A stretch of 64,000 nucleotides of DNA from Lewinella sp. IMCC34183 (GTDB lineage: Bacteria; Bacteroidota; Bacteroidia; Chitinophagales; Saprospiraceae), in contig NZ_QMEM01000003.1 in assembly GCF_003390915.1 (NCBI RefSeq), forward strand, positions 186,001 through 250,000, read 5' to 3'. Positions 19,798 to 31,503 of the stretch are shown here, one piece after another. Each line of letters starts with the position of its first letter. Position 1 is the stretch's first letter. A program made the translations under genes and the position numbers. The notes under the pieces were generated by a model. The model worked only from the letters and a program-made list of their open reading frames with translations, was not told where the DNA came from and searched no databases.

Positions 19798-21789
19798 ATG
19801 AGCGCAAAGAATCAGAATAACAAGCCCGACGACAGCGGAGGACCGAAGTTCCAGAGTTACTGGATCTACGCAATCATGTCCGTAGTCCTGCTCGCCCTCG
19901 TGCTCACCAACTGGGGCACCGGGACCTCGAGCAAGATCGACCTGGACCGCCTCAACAGCATGATTAAGGATGACGCCGTAGCCTCGATCACCCTGGTCAA
20001 CGGCGAGCGCGCCGAGATCTACCTCAAGGACGACAAGAAAAGCCTGGAGCAGTACCAGGACGCCTCCCCCGAAAGCATGGGCGGCAGCCGCTACGACTAC
20101 TACCTGGAAGTCACCGACGCCAGCACCTTTACGAATTTCGTGGACCGGGCCTACGACGAGGCCGGCGTGGCCTTCGGCGATCGCGTCCGCGTCAACTCGG
20201 AGAAACAAGCCGACTACATCGGCACCGCCCTCCAGTGGCTTCTCCCCCTGGCCGTCATCGCTTTCATCTGGATCATCCTGATGCGGCGCCTCGGTAGTGG
20301 CGGCGGCGGCCCCGGCGGTCAGATCTTCAACATCGGCAAGTCCAAGGCTACCCTCTTCGACCAGAACAGCAAGGTGAACATCACCTTCGCCGACGTGGCC
20401 GGTCTCGACGAGGCCAAGGAGGAAGTGATGGAGGTCGTCGACTTCCTGAAGAACCCCAAGAAATACACCGCCCTCGGCGGCAAGATCCCCAAGGGCGTAC
20501 TGTTGGTAGGCCCTCCGGGTACCGGTAAAACCCTGCTCGCCAAGGCCGTAGCCGGTGAGGCAGGCGTACCCTTCTTCACTATGTCGGGCTCCGACTTCGT
20601 GGAGATGTTCGTCGGGGTCGGCGCAAGCCGCGTCCGCGACCTCTTCAAGCAGGCCCGCGAGAAGGCCCCCTGTATCATCTTCATCGACGAGATCGACGCC
20701 ATCGGCCGCGCCCGTGGCCGCGCCAACATGCAAGGCGGCAACGACGAGCGGGAGAATACCCTCAACCAGTTGCTGGTAGAGATGGACGGCTTCAGCACCG
20801 ATAAGGGCGTCATCCTTATGGCCGCGACCAACCGTCCCGACGTACTCGACTCGGCCCTGCTGCGTCCCGGCCGCTTCGACCGGCAGATCGGCATCGACCG
20901 CCCCGACTTGCAGGGACGGGAGGCCATCTTCAAGGTCCACCTCAAGACCATCAAGGTCAACGACACGGTCACCGCACCCGTGCTCGCCGAAATGACCCCC
21001 GGCTTTGCCGGTGCCGAGATCGCCAACATCTGCAACGAGGCCGCCCTCATCGCCGCCCGCCGCAACCAGGACTCCATCGGCCTGGACGACTTCAACTACG
21101 CCCTCGACAAGGTCATCGGCGGACTGGAGAAGAAAAACAAGCTCATCAATCCCGAAGAGAAGAAGATCATCGCCTACCACGAAGCGGGCCATGCCATCTG
21201 CGGCTGGTTCCTGGAGCATGCGATGCCCCTCGTGAAGGTGACCATTGTCCCCCGCGGTGTCGCGGCTCTCGGCTATGCCCAGTATTTGCCCAAGGAGCAG
21301 TACATCACCCGTACCGAGCAAATGCTCGATATGATGTGCATGACCTTCGGGGGTCGCGCGGCCGAGGAAGTGGTCTTCAATAAGATCAGTACCGGTGCCC
21401 AGAACGACCTCGACAAGGTCACCAAAATGGCCTACGACATGGTCACCGTTTACGGCATGAACAAGGACGTCGGCCAGGTAAGCTTCTACGGCATGAGCCG
21501 CGACACCTACCAGCGGCCCTACTCCGACGATACCGCTACCCTGATCGACGATCAGGTACGCGCCCTGCTCGACAGTCAGTACCAGCGTGCCAAGCAGCTT
21601 CTCATGGCCAAACGGGAACAAGTCGGTCTGCTGGCCGAGGCCCTGCTGGAGAAGGAGGTGCTCAGCCGCAAGGACCTCGAGGAGATGATCGGCCCCCGCC
21701 CCGCCGACGCCGAGGAAGGCTTCCAGGAGTGGGCCGGTGTGGTCGACAACTCACACGATCCCAACAACAACGGGAAAGTGATGCCCTAG
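19798..21789 (+). CDS. ftsH: ATP-dependent zinc metalloprotease FtsH
   Basis: A 663-residue membrane AAA+ protease that degrades misfolded membrane proteins and some regulators. There are two membrane segments (about 20-38 and 143-162) around a periplasmic domain, then the AAA module with Walker A GPPGTGKT, Walker [12 protein letters not shown], the [22 protein letters not shown], and the zinc protease site [10 protein letters not shown]. The C-terminus beyond 620 is short and acidic. Length and order match the family. A strong hairpin terminator follows at 21815. Confidence 0.97.
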   Translation: MSAKNQNNKPDDSGGPKFQSYWIYAIMSVVLLALVLTNWGTGTSSKIDLDRLNSMIKDDAVASITLVNGERAEIYLKDDKKSLEQYQDASPESMGGSRYDYYLEVTDASTFTNFVDRAYDEAGVAFGDRVRVNSEKQADYIGTALQWLLPLAVIAFIWIILMRRLGSGGGGPGGQIFNIGKSKATLFDQNSKVNITFADVAGLDEAKEEVMEVVDFLKNPKKYTALGGKIPKGVLLVGPPGTGKTLLAKAVAGEAGVPFFTMSGSDFVEMFVGVGASRVRDLFKQAREKAPCIIFIDEIDAIGRARGRANMQGGNDERENTLNQLLVEMDGFSTDKGVILMAATNRPDVLDSALLRPGRFDRQIGIDRPDLQGREAIFKVHLKTIKVNDTVTAPVLAEMTPGFAGAEIANICNEAALIAARRNQDSIGLDDFNYALDKVIGGLEKKNKLINPEEKKIIAYHEAGHAICGWFLEHAMPLVKVTIVPRGVAALGYAQYLPKEQYITRTEQMLDMMCMTFGGRAAEEVVFNKISTGAQNDLDKVTKMAYDMVTVYGMNKDVGQVSFYGMSRDTYQRPYSDDTATLIDDQVRALLDSQYQRAKQLLMAKREQVGLLAEALLEKEVLSRKDLEEMIGPRPADAEEGFQEWAGVVDNSHDPNNNGKVMP

Positions 21790-21814
21790 AGACCGGCGGC
21801 ATACAGGAATTTGT

Positions 21815-21868
21815 CACAATGGCTCCCGGACTCGGTTTCGGGGGCCATTGTGGTATTCCTTTTTGTTA
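21815..21868 (+). terminator. Rho-independent terminator after ftsH
   Basis: CACAATGGCTCCCG and CGGGGGCCATTGTG form a 14-base stem with one T-G pair and a ten-base loop (21815-21852), followed by a T-rich stretch around 21859-21868. It separates ftsH from the sigma-54 activator gene. Confidence 0.75.
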
Positions 21869-21905
21869 TCTTCACCAAGCCTAGTCATTTGTAGTCGTCT
21901 TTAAC

Positions 21906-24485
<2,580 letters not shown>

Positions 24486-24548
24486 CGGCGCGGAGCGCAG
24501 GTGCGGTGTTCCCTCCCCATTCCGGGAAGCGATCGGTACCTTGCCGGT

Positions 24549-25613
24549 ATGAACGTAATCGTCTGCCGCGAACCCGGCCATTTCGAACTTCAGTCGCGCC
24601 CGGTACCCACTCCGGGCCCCGGCGAGGCCCTGCTCCGTATCCGGCGCGTCGGCATCTGCGGCACCGACCTGCACGCCTACGCCGGCCGCCAGGCCTATTT
24701 CACCTACCCCCGCATCCTGGGCCACGAACTCTCCGCCGAGATCGAGGCCATCGGCGACGGTACCGGCTTAGCGGTCGGGGACCGCGTGATCGTCATGCCC
24801 TACATCCACTGCGGGAACTGTATCGCCTGCCGGGCCGGCAAAACCAACTGCTGCCGCCACATGCGGGTACTCGGGGTACACGCCGACGGCGGTATGCAGC
24901 AACGCATCGTGGTCCCGGTGGACCTGCTACTTGCCGCCGGCCCCCTTAGTCACGACGAGACGGCGATCGTGGAGCCGCTGGCCATCGGCGCCCACGCCCT
25001 GCGCCGCGCGGCGGCCACGGCGGGGGAGACCGTAGTGGTCGTAGGCTGCGGCCCCATCGGCATCGGCCTGCTGGCCCTGGCGCGGCTGCGCGGCTGCCGG
25101 GTGATTGGCATCGACACCAATACCGACCGGCTGGCCTTCGCGCGGGAAGCCATCGACGGCGTGGAGACCGTCGTAGGCGGACCCGACGCGGTCGCCCGCG
25201 TCACGGAACTGACCGACGGTGAGCTTGCCCCCGTGGTATTCGATGCCACCGGCCACCCGGCGGCACTGGAGAGCGGTGTCCGTTACCTCGCCCACGGCGG
25301 CCGCTACGTGCTGGTGGGGCTGAGCCGCGGCGACCTCACCTTCAACCACCCCGAGATCCACGCCAAGGAAACCAGCCTGCTCTGCAGCCGCAACGCTACC
25401 CGCGACGACTTCATCTACGTCCGCGACCAGCTGGCGGAGGGCCGTTTCCCCACCGACCGCTTCATTACCCATTCGGTGCATTACTCAGAGCTCATCGGCC
25501 ACTTTGACGCCTGGCTGCGGCCGGAAACCGGCGTGGTAAAGGCTATGGTCCACTGGGACGACCGCGACCACCCGGTAGCGGGGGCGGAAGTCGGGGGAAT
25601 TCCCCTACCTTGA
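24549..25613 (+). CDS. Zinc-binding alcohol dehydrogenase
   Basis: A 354-residue medium-chain dehydrogenase. Catalytic zinc ligands are in VGICGTDLH (Cys) and GHELSAEI (His-Glu), the structural zinc site is the four-Cys run CGNCIACRAGKTNCC, and the NAD(P)-binding motif is VVGCGPIGIG. It is the first gene of an operon with an SDR, a FucP-like symporter, a metallo-beta-lactamase protein and AceK, which suggests oxidation of a deoxysugar acid or polyol, for example in the non-phosphorylating L-fucose route. The ATG at 24549 directly follows a TACCTTGCC element and begins the conserved N-terminus. Confidence 0.88.
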   Translation: MNVIVCREPGHFELQSRPVPTPGPGEALLRIRRVGICGTDLHAYAGRQAYFTYPRILGHELSAEIEAIGDGTGLAVGDRVIVMPYIHCGNCIACRAGKTNCCRHMRVLGVHADGGMQQRIVVPVDLLLAAGPLSHDETAIVEPLAIGAHALRRAAATAGETVVVVGCGPIGIGLLALARLRGCRVIGIDTNTDRLAFAREAIDGVETVVGGPDAVARVTELTDGELAPVVFDATGHPAALESGVRYLAHGGRYVLVGLSRGDLTFNHPEIHAKETSLLCSRNATRDDFIYVRDQLAEGRFPTDRFITHSVHYSELIGHFDAWLRPETGVVKAMVHWDDRDHPVAGAEVGGIPLP

Positions 25614-25655
25614 CGGACCCGCCGTATGGCGGAATCAGCGCGTAAGGCTCACCCG

Positions 25656-26450
25656 ATGGATACCAAACTGGACGGAAAAGTAATCGTGATCGCCGGGGGT
25701 GCCGGCAAACTCGGCAGTATCGGCGAAGTGATCGTCCGCACCCTCGCCCGTGAGGGGGCCCGACCGGCGATCATCGACCGGAGCGACCGCGGCCACGCCC
25801 TCGTCCACGAATTGCAGGACGCCGGCGCCGACGCCTGCTTCGTAGCCGCCGACGTCACCGACGAGGCCCAGCTGACCGCCGCCGTGGCCACCATCGTGGA
25901 GCGGTACGGCCGCCTGGACGGGCTGGTCAATAACGTAGGCGTGAACGACGGGATCGGCCTGACGGGCTCCCTGGACGACTTCCTGGACAGCCTCCGCCTC
26001 AACCTGGCCAGCTACTGGCTGCTCACCAAGCTCTGTTTTCCCCACCTGCGCGAGCGGGCGGGGGTGGTGCTTAACATCGGATCGAAGGTGGGCCTCACCG
26101 GCCAGGGCGGCACATCGGCCTACGCCGCGGCCAAGGGGGGCGTGCTGGCCCTGACGCGGGAGTGGGCCGTAGATTTCGTGCCCCACGGGATGCGGTGCAA
26201 CGCCATCGTGATCGCCGAATGCTACACCCCCGCCTACCAGGAGTGGATCGAAACCCTCGACGACGGCCCGGAAAAACTGCGCGCCATCTCCGACCGCATC
26301 CCCCTCGGTAACCGCATGACGACCCCGCAGGAGATCGCCAATACGGCCGTGTTCCTGCTCTCGGAACTGTCTTCCCACACCACCGGGCAACTGGTCTTCG
26401 TCGACGGGGGATACGTCCACCTCGACCGCGCCCTTCTCACCCAAGCCTAA
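25656..26450 (+). CDS. SDR family oxidoreductase (possible L-fucose-type sugar dehydrogenase)
   Basis: A roughly 264-residue short-chain dehydrogenase. The NAD(P) site reads IAGGAGKLGSIGE, then NNVGVND, the catalytic Ser in NIGSKVGL and the YAAAK Tyr-Lys pair. The C-terminus ends in FVDGGYVHLDRALL, which I associate with SDRs in Bacteroidota L-fucose gene clusters; that recollection plus the FucP neighbour supports a sugar dehydrogenase role, but substrate is inference. An upstream ATG at 25626 adds ten residues and cannot be excluded. Seven bases separate it from the transporter gene. Confidence 0.85.
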   Translation: MDTKLDGKVIVIAGGAGKLGSIGEVIVRTLAREGARPAIIDRSDRGHALVHELQDAGADACFVAADVTDEAQLTAAVATIVERYGRLDGLVNNVGVNDGIGLTGSLDDFLDSLRLNLASYWLLTKLCFPHLRERAGVVLNIGSKVGLTGQGGTSAYAAAKGGVLALTREWAVDFVPHGMRCNAIVIAECYTPAYQEWIETLDDGPEKLRAISDRIPLGNRMTTPQEIANTAVFLLSELSSHTTGQLVFVDGGYVHLDRALLTQA

Positions 26451-26457
26451 GTCGTAC

Positions 26458-27792
26458 ATGTCCACTTCCGCCCCCGTAGTCGCCCGGTCCGTACTTGTTC
26501 CCTTCATCATCGTCACCTCCCTGTTTGCCCTGTGGGGGTTCGCCAACGACATCACCAATCCGATGGTGTCGGCCTTCAAGAAGGTACTGGAGCTCGATAA
26601 CTTCCGCGCCTCCTGGGTGCAGTTCGCCTTCTACTTCGGCTACTTTACCATGGCGCTGCCGGCCGCCATCTTCGCCAAGCGGTACTCCTACAAAAAGAGC
26701 ATCATCCTGGGGCTGGCGCTGTACGCCACCGGGGCGCTCCTCTTCTACCCCGCCGCGGCCTACGCCAGCTACACCTTCTTCCTGCTGTCGCTCTACATCC
26801 TGACCTTCGGTCTCGCCTTCCTAGAGACCACCGCCAGTCCCTACATCATGTCGCTGGGGGCCGAGGAGACGGCTACCCGCCGCCTCAACCTCGCGCAGGC
26901 CTTCAATCCCATCGGAGCCCTCGGGGGCCTCATCGTGGCCAAGCAGTTCATCCTGTCGCGGTTGCAGGTGGAGGAGCTGGGCGGCGAAGCCTACGCCGCC
27001 CTGGACGCCGGCGCGCAGGCGATCGTACGCAACGCCGACCTGCAGGTGATCCGCGACCCGTACGTTCTACTCGGCGTCACCGTCATCGCCATGCTCGTGC
27101 TGTTCCTGGTGGTCGACATGCCGGAGAAGGCGCACACGCAGCGGGAGCTCGGGATCATGCCGGCCATCCGGCGCCTGTGGCGGCAACCCCGCTTCGCCGG
27201 TGGCGTGGTGGCCCAGACCTTTTACGTGGGCGCCCAGATCATGGTGTGGACCTACATCTACCAGTACGCCGAATCGATCGGCATCTCCAACGCCGACGCC
27301 GTGCCCTACGGCATCTCGGCGCTGGTGATCTTCCTGGTCGGCCGCTGGGTAGGCACCTACGCCCTAAAGTTCCTGAGCGGCGGCCACCTACTGTTCTACT
27401 TTGCGCTGGGGGCCATGGCGATGACCCTGCTGACCATCTTCGTGGTAGGGCAGGCCGGGCTCTACAGTCTCGTGGCGATCAGTTTCTTCATGTCCATCAT
27501 GTTCCCGACCATTTACGGCATCGCCCTCGAGGGGCAGGGTGAGGACGCCAAGTTCGGCGCGGCCTTCCTCGTCATGGGTATCGTGGGCGGCGCGCTGATG
27601 CCCACCCTGCAGGGCCTGATCCTGGACGTGGGCGGCGATGGCTACACGGATGCCCGCCTGCTCGGCGTCCCGGAAGTGAACTTCAGTTTCGTGCTGCCCC
27701 TGCTCTGCTTCGCGGTCGTGGCCGGCTACGGCTACCGCGTATTCCGTCACTGGCCGAACGCTCCCGTACCGGCCCCGCCCGATCCGGGCTGA
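26458..27792 (+). CDS. fucP: Sugar MFS transporter, FucP family
   Basis: A 444-residue major facilitator with twelve predicted membrane helices. The N-terminus LVPFIIVTSLFALWGFANDITNPMV is the hallmark of the FucP (L-fucose:H+ symporter) family, followed by LAFLETTASPYIMSLG and RRLNLAQAFNPIGALGG. It should import a monosaccharide, likely a fucose-like deoxysugar, using the proton gradient. It sits between the SDR and the metallo-beta-lactamase genes in a tightly packed operon (gaps 7 and 11 bases). The exact sugar is inference. Confidence 0.88.
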   Translation: MSTSAPVVARSVLVPFIIVTSLFALWGFANDITNPMVSAFKKVLELDNFRASWVQFAFYFGYFTMALPAAIFAKRYSYKKSIILGLALYATGALLFYPAAAYASYTFFLLSLYILTFGLAFLETTASPYIMSLGAEETATRRLNLAQAFNPIGALGGLIVAKQFILSRLQVEELGGEAYAALDAGAQAIVRNADLQVIRDPYVLLGVTVIAMLVLFLVVDMPEKAHTQRELGIMPAIRRLWRQPRFAGGVVAQTFYVGAQIMVWTYIYQYAESIGISNADAVPYGISALVIFLVGRWVGTYALKFLSGGHLLFYFALGAMAMTLLTIFVVGQAGLYSLVAISFFMSIMFPTIYGIALEGQGEDAKFGAAFLVMGIVGGALMPTLQGLILDVGGDGYTDARLLGVPEVNFSFVLPLLCFAVVAGYGYRVFRHWPNAPVPAPPDPG

Positions 27793-27803
27793 TCGCCACC
27801 GCC

Positions 27804-28631
27804 ATGCCCCTCCTGCGCCGTACCGCCGATTACCTGCTCTTCGAGAGCGCCCTGTTCCAGACCGTCAGCCTACTGATCACCGGGCCGGACCACCTGCTCC
27901 TGGTCGACCCCACCTGGCTGCCCGGCGAGGTGGAAGAGATCGCCGCGGCCGCCGGTGAACTTGCAGCCGGGCGCGAGCGCTACCTGCTCTTCACGCACTC
28001 CGACTACGACCACATCATCGGCTACGGGCGGTTTCCGGGCTACCGTACGCTGGCATCCGCCGCCTTCGTGGCCAACCCCGAACCCGATGACCCCCTGCGG
28101 CAGATCCGCGAGTTCGACGATGCGTACTACGTCACCCGCCCCTACCCGACCGAGTACCCCCGGATCGACATCCCGCTGCCGGCCGCGGAAACCAACCGCC
28201 GGCTCGGCTCCGACGACTATGTCTTCTACCCCGCCCCCGGCCACAACCCGGACGGCGTGATCACCCTCAACCGGACGCGCGGCATCCTGGCCGTGGGCGA
28301 TTACCTGAGCAACGTGGAGTTCCCCTACGTCTACCACTCGGTCGCGGAGTACCGGGCCACCCTCGACCGGCTGGAGACGATCATCGAATCGGGCGTCGTG
28401 CGCACGCTGGTCCCCGGGCACGGCGACAGCACCGACGACCCGGCGGAGATGCGCCGTCGCCTCACCGAATCCCGCGCCTACCTCGACGAGCTGGAAGAAA
28501 GTATCCGCCGCGGCACGCCCTTCGACCTCGACCGGCTGTTTACCCGCTACCGCTTCCCCGGGGTCATGCGCACGTTCCACGCCGGCAACGAGGAGCTGAT
28601 GCGGCAGCACGTGGCCGCCTTCCCCCGCTGA
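27804..28631 (+). CDS. MBL-fold metallohydrolase
   Basis: A 275-residue metallo-beta-lactamase fold protein. The metal motif reads FTHSDYDHIIG, that is H-x-D-x-D-H instead of the common H-x-H-x-D-H, so the second His is replaced by Asp. Further ligands are probably in APGHNPDGV (His), VGDYLSN (Asp) and VPGHGDS (His). It may hydrolyse an ester or lactone; a sugar lactonase role would fit the operon, but nothing in the sequence proves it. No signal peptide is seen. Confidence 0.82.
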   Translation: MPLLRRTADYLLFESALFQTVSLLITGPDHLLLVDPTWLPGEVEEIAAAAGELAAGRERYLLFTHSDYDHIIGYGRFPGYRTLASAAFVANPEPDDPLRQIREFDDAYYVTRPYPTEYPRIDIPLPAAETNRRLGSDDYVFYPAPGHNPDGVITLNRTRGILAVGDYLSNVEFPYVYHSVAEYRATLDRLETIIESGVVRTLVPGHGDSTDDPAEMRRRLTESRAYLDELEESIRRGTPFDLDRLFTRYRFPGVMRTFHAGNEELMRQHVAAFPR

Positions 28632-28649
28632 ACCCAAGTCACGCCCCCC

Positions 28650-30386
28650 ATGGACCCCTCCGCACCTGCGTTCCCCGCCCTCCTGCACTACGAAGTCGCC
28701 CACCGCATCCTGAAGGGCTACATGGACTACTACTACCGCTTCAAGCTGATCACCAAGCGGGCGCGGCTGCGCTTCGAGGCCCGCGACTGGCACGGTACCC
28801 AGGCCGACGCCCGCAGCCGCATTGCCCTGTACCGCGAGGAGGTAAGCCGGACCACCGGAGAGCTCAATCATCTGACCACCGGCACGGCGACCGGCCATGC
28901 CTTCTGGGGCCGGGTGCGCGAGGCCTTCGCCGAGGAGATCGCCCACTTCAATACGCGCAACATCGCCGAAACCTTCTTCAACTCCGTATACCGCTTTGCC
29001 TCCGGTATCGGGGCGGACCCGGCCGTGATGTTCGTGTTGCGGACGGGCAGCTACCGCGAGCACCAGGGCCTGTCGGCCATCAGCTACGACTACGCGCTCA
29101 CGGGGCGCGACCTGGCCGACGTGGTGGAGGAAGTCCTGGACCGTTTCCCCTTCGACGCGCCCTGGGACGACCGCGCCCGGGACGTCCGGCTGGTCGCCAA
29201 GCGTTGGGCCGCCCACCCCACCCGCGGCGCCGACCGGCTGGAGATACTCACCTCGGTGTTCTACCGCAACAAGTCGGCGTATGTCGTGGGCCGGCTGCTC
29301 GATGGAGAGGAGGTCCACCCCTTCGTCCTGCCCGTCCGCCACCCCGACGGCCGCGGCATCCTCATCGACGCCCTGCTGCTCGAGGCAGATCAGGTGGTGT
29401 CGATCTTCAGCTACCACCGCTCCTACTTCCTGGCCGATATAAGCGTGCCGAGCGACATGGTCGACTTTCTGAACACCTTCATGCCGAGTAAGCAGGTGAG
29501 CGAACTCTACAACGCCATCGGCTTCGAGAAGCACGGCAAAACGGTCTTCTACCGCGAGCTGCTCCGTCACCTCAAACGAACGCGGAAGGAAGAGAGCGAG
29601 CGCTTCGTGAGCGCACCGGGCATCGCGGGGATGGTGATGTACGTATTCACCACGCCACAGCTCAATATGGTATTCAAGGTCATCCGGGATCACTTCGCGC
29701 CGCCCAAGCAGGTCACCGCCGAAACCGTACGGCAGAAGTACGAGCTCGTCAAGCACCACGACCGGGTGGGCCGCATGGCCGACAGCTACCTCTTCGAAAA
29801 ACTGGCCCTGCCCCGGGAACGCTTCAGCGCGGAATGCCTGGAAGAACTGCAGCGGACCGCCCCGCAGAAGGTGACCGTAGCCGGGGATACCGTCCTCCTC
29901 TCCCACGTCTACGTGGAGAAGAAGATGACGCCCCTCAACCTCTACCTCCAGACCGCGGAGCCGCCCATGGCGGAAAAGGCCCTGCGCGACTACGGCCGGG
30001 CCATCAAGCAGTTGGCGGCCGCCAACATCTTCCCGGGCGACCTGCTGCTGAAGAACTTCGGCGTGACCCGCGTGCACCGCGTGGTCTTCTACGACTACGA
30101 CGAGATCGAGCTGGTCACCGACTGCAACTTCCGCCACCTGCCCGAACCCCAGACCCCGGAGCAGGAGATGGCCTCCCACCCCTGGTACTACGTCGGGCCG
30201 CGCGACATCTTCCCCGAGGAGTTTCCCGGCTTCCTGATGCGCGCCGGCCCCTACCTGACCTACCTGCGCGAGCAGCACGGACAGATCTTCGACGCCGACT
30301 TCTGGAACGACGTGAAGCGCCGCCTGCAGGCCGGAGAGATCATGGACGTCTTTCCGTACCGGACGGACTGGCGGTTTTTGCAGTGA
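28650..30386 (+). CDS. aceK: Isocitrate dehydrogenase kinase/phosphatase AceK
   Basis: A 578-residue AceK, the bifunctional enzyme that phosphorylates isocitrate dehydrogenase to divert carbon into the glyoxylate shunt and reverses this when carbon is ample. The ATP-site loop APGIAGMVMYVFT, the Lys in VFKVIRD, the catalytic region FPGDLLLKNFGV and the DYDEI metal motif are all present, and length matches the family. It follows the metallo-beta-lactamase gene by 18 bases, as the last gene of a sugar-catabolic operon. No isocitrate lyase or malate synthase lies in the window. AceK is chiefly known from Proteobacteria, so its occurrence here is notable. Confidence 0.94.
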   Translation: MDPSAPAFPALLHYEVAHRILKGYMDYYYRFKLITKRARLRFEARDWHGTQADARSRIALYREEVSRTTGELNHLTTGTATGHAFWGRVREAFAEEIAHFNTRNIAETFFNSVYRFASGIGADPAVMFVLRTGSYREHQGLSAISYDYALTGRDLADVVEEVLDRFPFDAPWDDRARDVRLVAKRWAAHPTRGADRLEILTSVFYRNKSAYVVGRLLDGEEVHPFVLPVRHPDGRGILIDALLLEADQVVSIFSYHRSYFLADISVPSDMVDFLNTFMPSKQVSELYNAIGFEKHGKTVFYRELLRHLKRTRKEESERFVSAPGIAGMVMYVFTTPQLNMVFKVIRDHFAPPKQVTAETVRQKYELVKHHDRVGRMADSYLFEKLALPRERFSAECLEELQRTAPQKVTVAGDTVLLSHVYVEKKMTPLNLYLQTAEPPMAEKALRDYGRAIKQLAAANIFPGDLLLKNFGVTRVHRVVFYDYDEIELVTDCNFRHLPEPQTPEQEMASHPWYYVGPRDIFPEEFPGFLMRAGPYLTYLREQHGQIFDADFWNDVKRRLQAGEIMDVFPYRTDWRFLQ

Positions 30387-30390
30387 CCCC

Positions 30391-31227
30391 CTACTCCCTC
30401 CGCACCACCCACCGCGTACGCAGCGTAGTCGTCTCGCCGTAGCCCAGCGTACGCAGGTCTCCCTGCAGCTCGAATTCGGCGAAGCCGCGGGCGGGGTCGA
30501 TGTATATCTCCAGGGGAGCGTGCTCGGGTGCCACCCGGTAGAAGTCGGTGACCACGGTATGCTTCTCCAGGACCAGTCCGTCGCGGACGTACACCGCCGG
30601 AATGCTGTCGAGGGAGGCGAAAAGTTTGCCCTTAGCGGTGTGGCGGTCGTCGAGGTATAGGGTATGGAGCGAATCGCGGCTTTCCAGCAAGTCGGCCGGC
30701 GGCTCGAAGCGCACCGAATCGGAGAAGAAGGTGAGGGTGCCGGCGTAGGGCAGTCGCGTCACCTCCCAGGGCGCTGCGGCGATGGTACTGTCGCCCTGGT
30801 TGGTGAGCCAGTAGGTGAGCCCCACGTCGGAATCCGGTCCCAGGCGGTAGCGCTTCTGCAACTGGAGGCCGGTCAGGGAATCGCGGGCGCTGATGAGTAG
30901 CACGGAGTAGTCCTCCACCTGCTGCACCGTATACGGGTCCCGGTCGAAGGTGGCGGGTGGGGGCCAGTTCCAGTCCCGCTGGGGAGAGGTCCAGGCCACG
31001 CTGCCCGTTGTGTAGCCCGCGCTGTCGGCGTCGGTTTGCAGCAATTCGGTAGTACCGTAGCGGAGGCTGACGATGCGTCCCCCCCGGGCCGGATCGACGG
31101 TCAGCGACAGGGAGTCGCGGGTGAGGGTGAGGGGGCCGTCGGTGCGCTCTCCCGCCGGCGGGGCGCAGGTGCAGAGGGGCAGCAGAAACAGTAACAGCCA
31201 CGGGTAGTGGAGAGCGGGTGTCGTCAC
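30391..31227 (-). CDS. Lipoprotein with mutarotase-like (DUF4380-type) domain
   Basis: A 278-residue lipoprotein; the signal peptide ends LLPLCTCAPP. The mature part resembles galactose-mutarotase-fold proteins of the DUF4380 type: LTVDPARGGRIVSLRYGTTELL, then GSVAWTSPQRDWNWPPP, then strand-rich sequence. It might bind or modify carbohydrate at the cell envelope, but catalytic residues are not evident. The GTG at 31227 is chosen because it opens the signal peptide and follows a TATATTTGG promoter element by about 40 bases. It is convergent with aceK, four bases apart. Confidence 0.65.
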   Translation of the reverse strand: MTTPALHYPWLLLFLLPLCTCAPPAGERTDGPLTLTRDSLSLTVDPARGGRIVSLRYGTTELLQTDADSAGYTTGSVAWTSPQRDWNWPPPATFDRDPYTVQQVEDYSVLLISARDSLTGLQLQKRYRLGPDSDVGLTYWLTNQGDSTIAAAPWEVTRLPYAGTLTFFSDSVRFEPPADLLESRDSLHTLYLDDRHTAKGKLFASLDSIPAVYVRDGLVLEKHTVVTDFYRVAPEHAPLEIYIDPARGFAEFELQGDLRTLGYGETTTLRTRWVVRRE

Positions 31228-31268
31228 GGGGCCGGGATTTGGAGGGGTTGATGCATGGCGATCTTTTG

Positions 31269-31277
31269 CCAAATATA
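31269..31277 (-). promoter_or_regulatory. -7 promoter element of the DUF4380-like lipoprotein gene
   Basis: On the minus strand TATATTTGG matches TAnnTTTG. It lies about 40 bases upstream of the GTG start at 31227. No good -33 TTG was found. Confidence 0.45.
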
Positions 31278-31488
31278 GCAGCCGGAACGGGCTACGGCCC
31301 CGCCCCCGCCCGCGATGTGTAACGAATCGCGATCTCCGGGTATAAACCGCCAAATGAGTGCCCTGGCTGGCCGGTATGTGCCGCCAGCCGGAGCGCGTTT
31401 GCCACACCACTCCTTTGATAGCAATGATGCTTTGTTCTCGGGCGTTTCCTCCTTTCAGGCGGGGACGCCCCTTTTGTGGGGCAGCCGC

Positions 31489-31497
31489 TATCTTTCC
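31489..31497 (+). promoter_or_regulatory. Possible -7 element of the SWIM protein gene
   Basis: TATCTTTCC resembles TAnnTTTG with the final G changed, and ends six bases before the ATG at 31504. It follows the same start-proximal pattern as guaB and dcd. Confidence 0.35.
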
Positions 31498-31503
31498 CGC
31501 CCC

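Noticed and set aside
27870-30278. An 802-codon open frame antisense to the metallo-beta-lactamase and aceK genes
   Set aside because: GC-rich codon bias keeps the opposite strand free of stops. The sense strand encodes clear AceK and MBL motifs, while the antisense product is low-complexity Gly/Val/Ala/His-rich.
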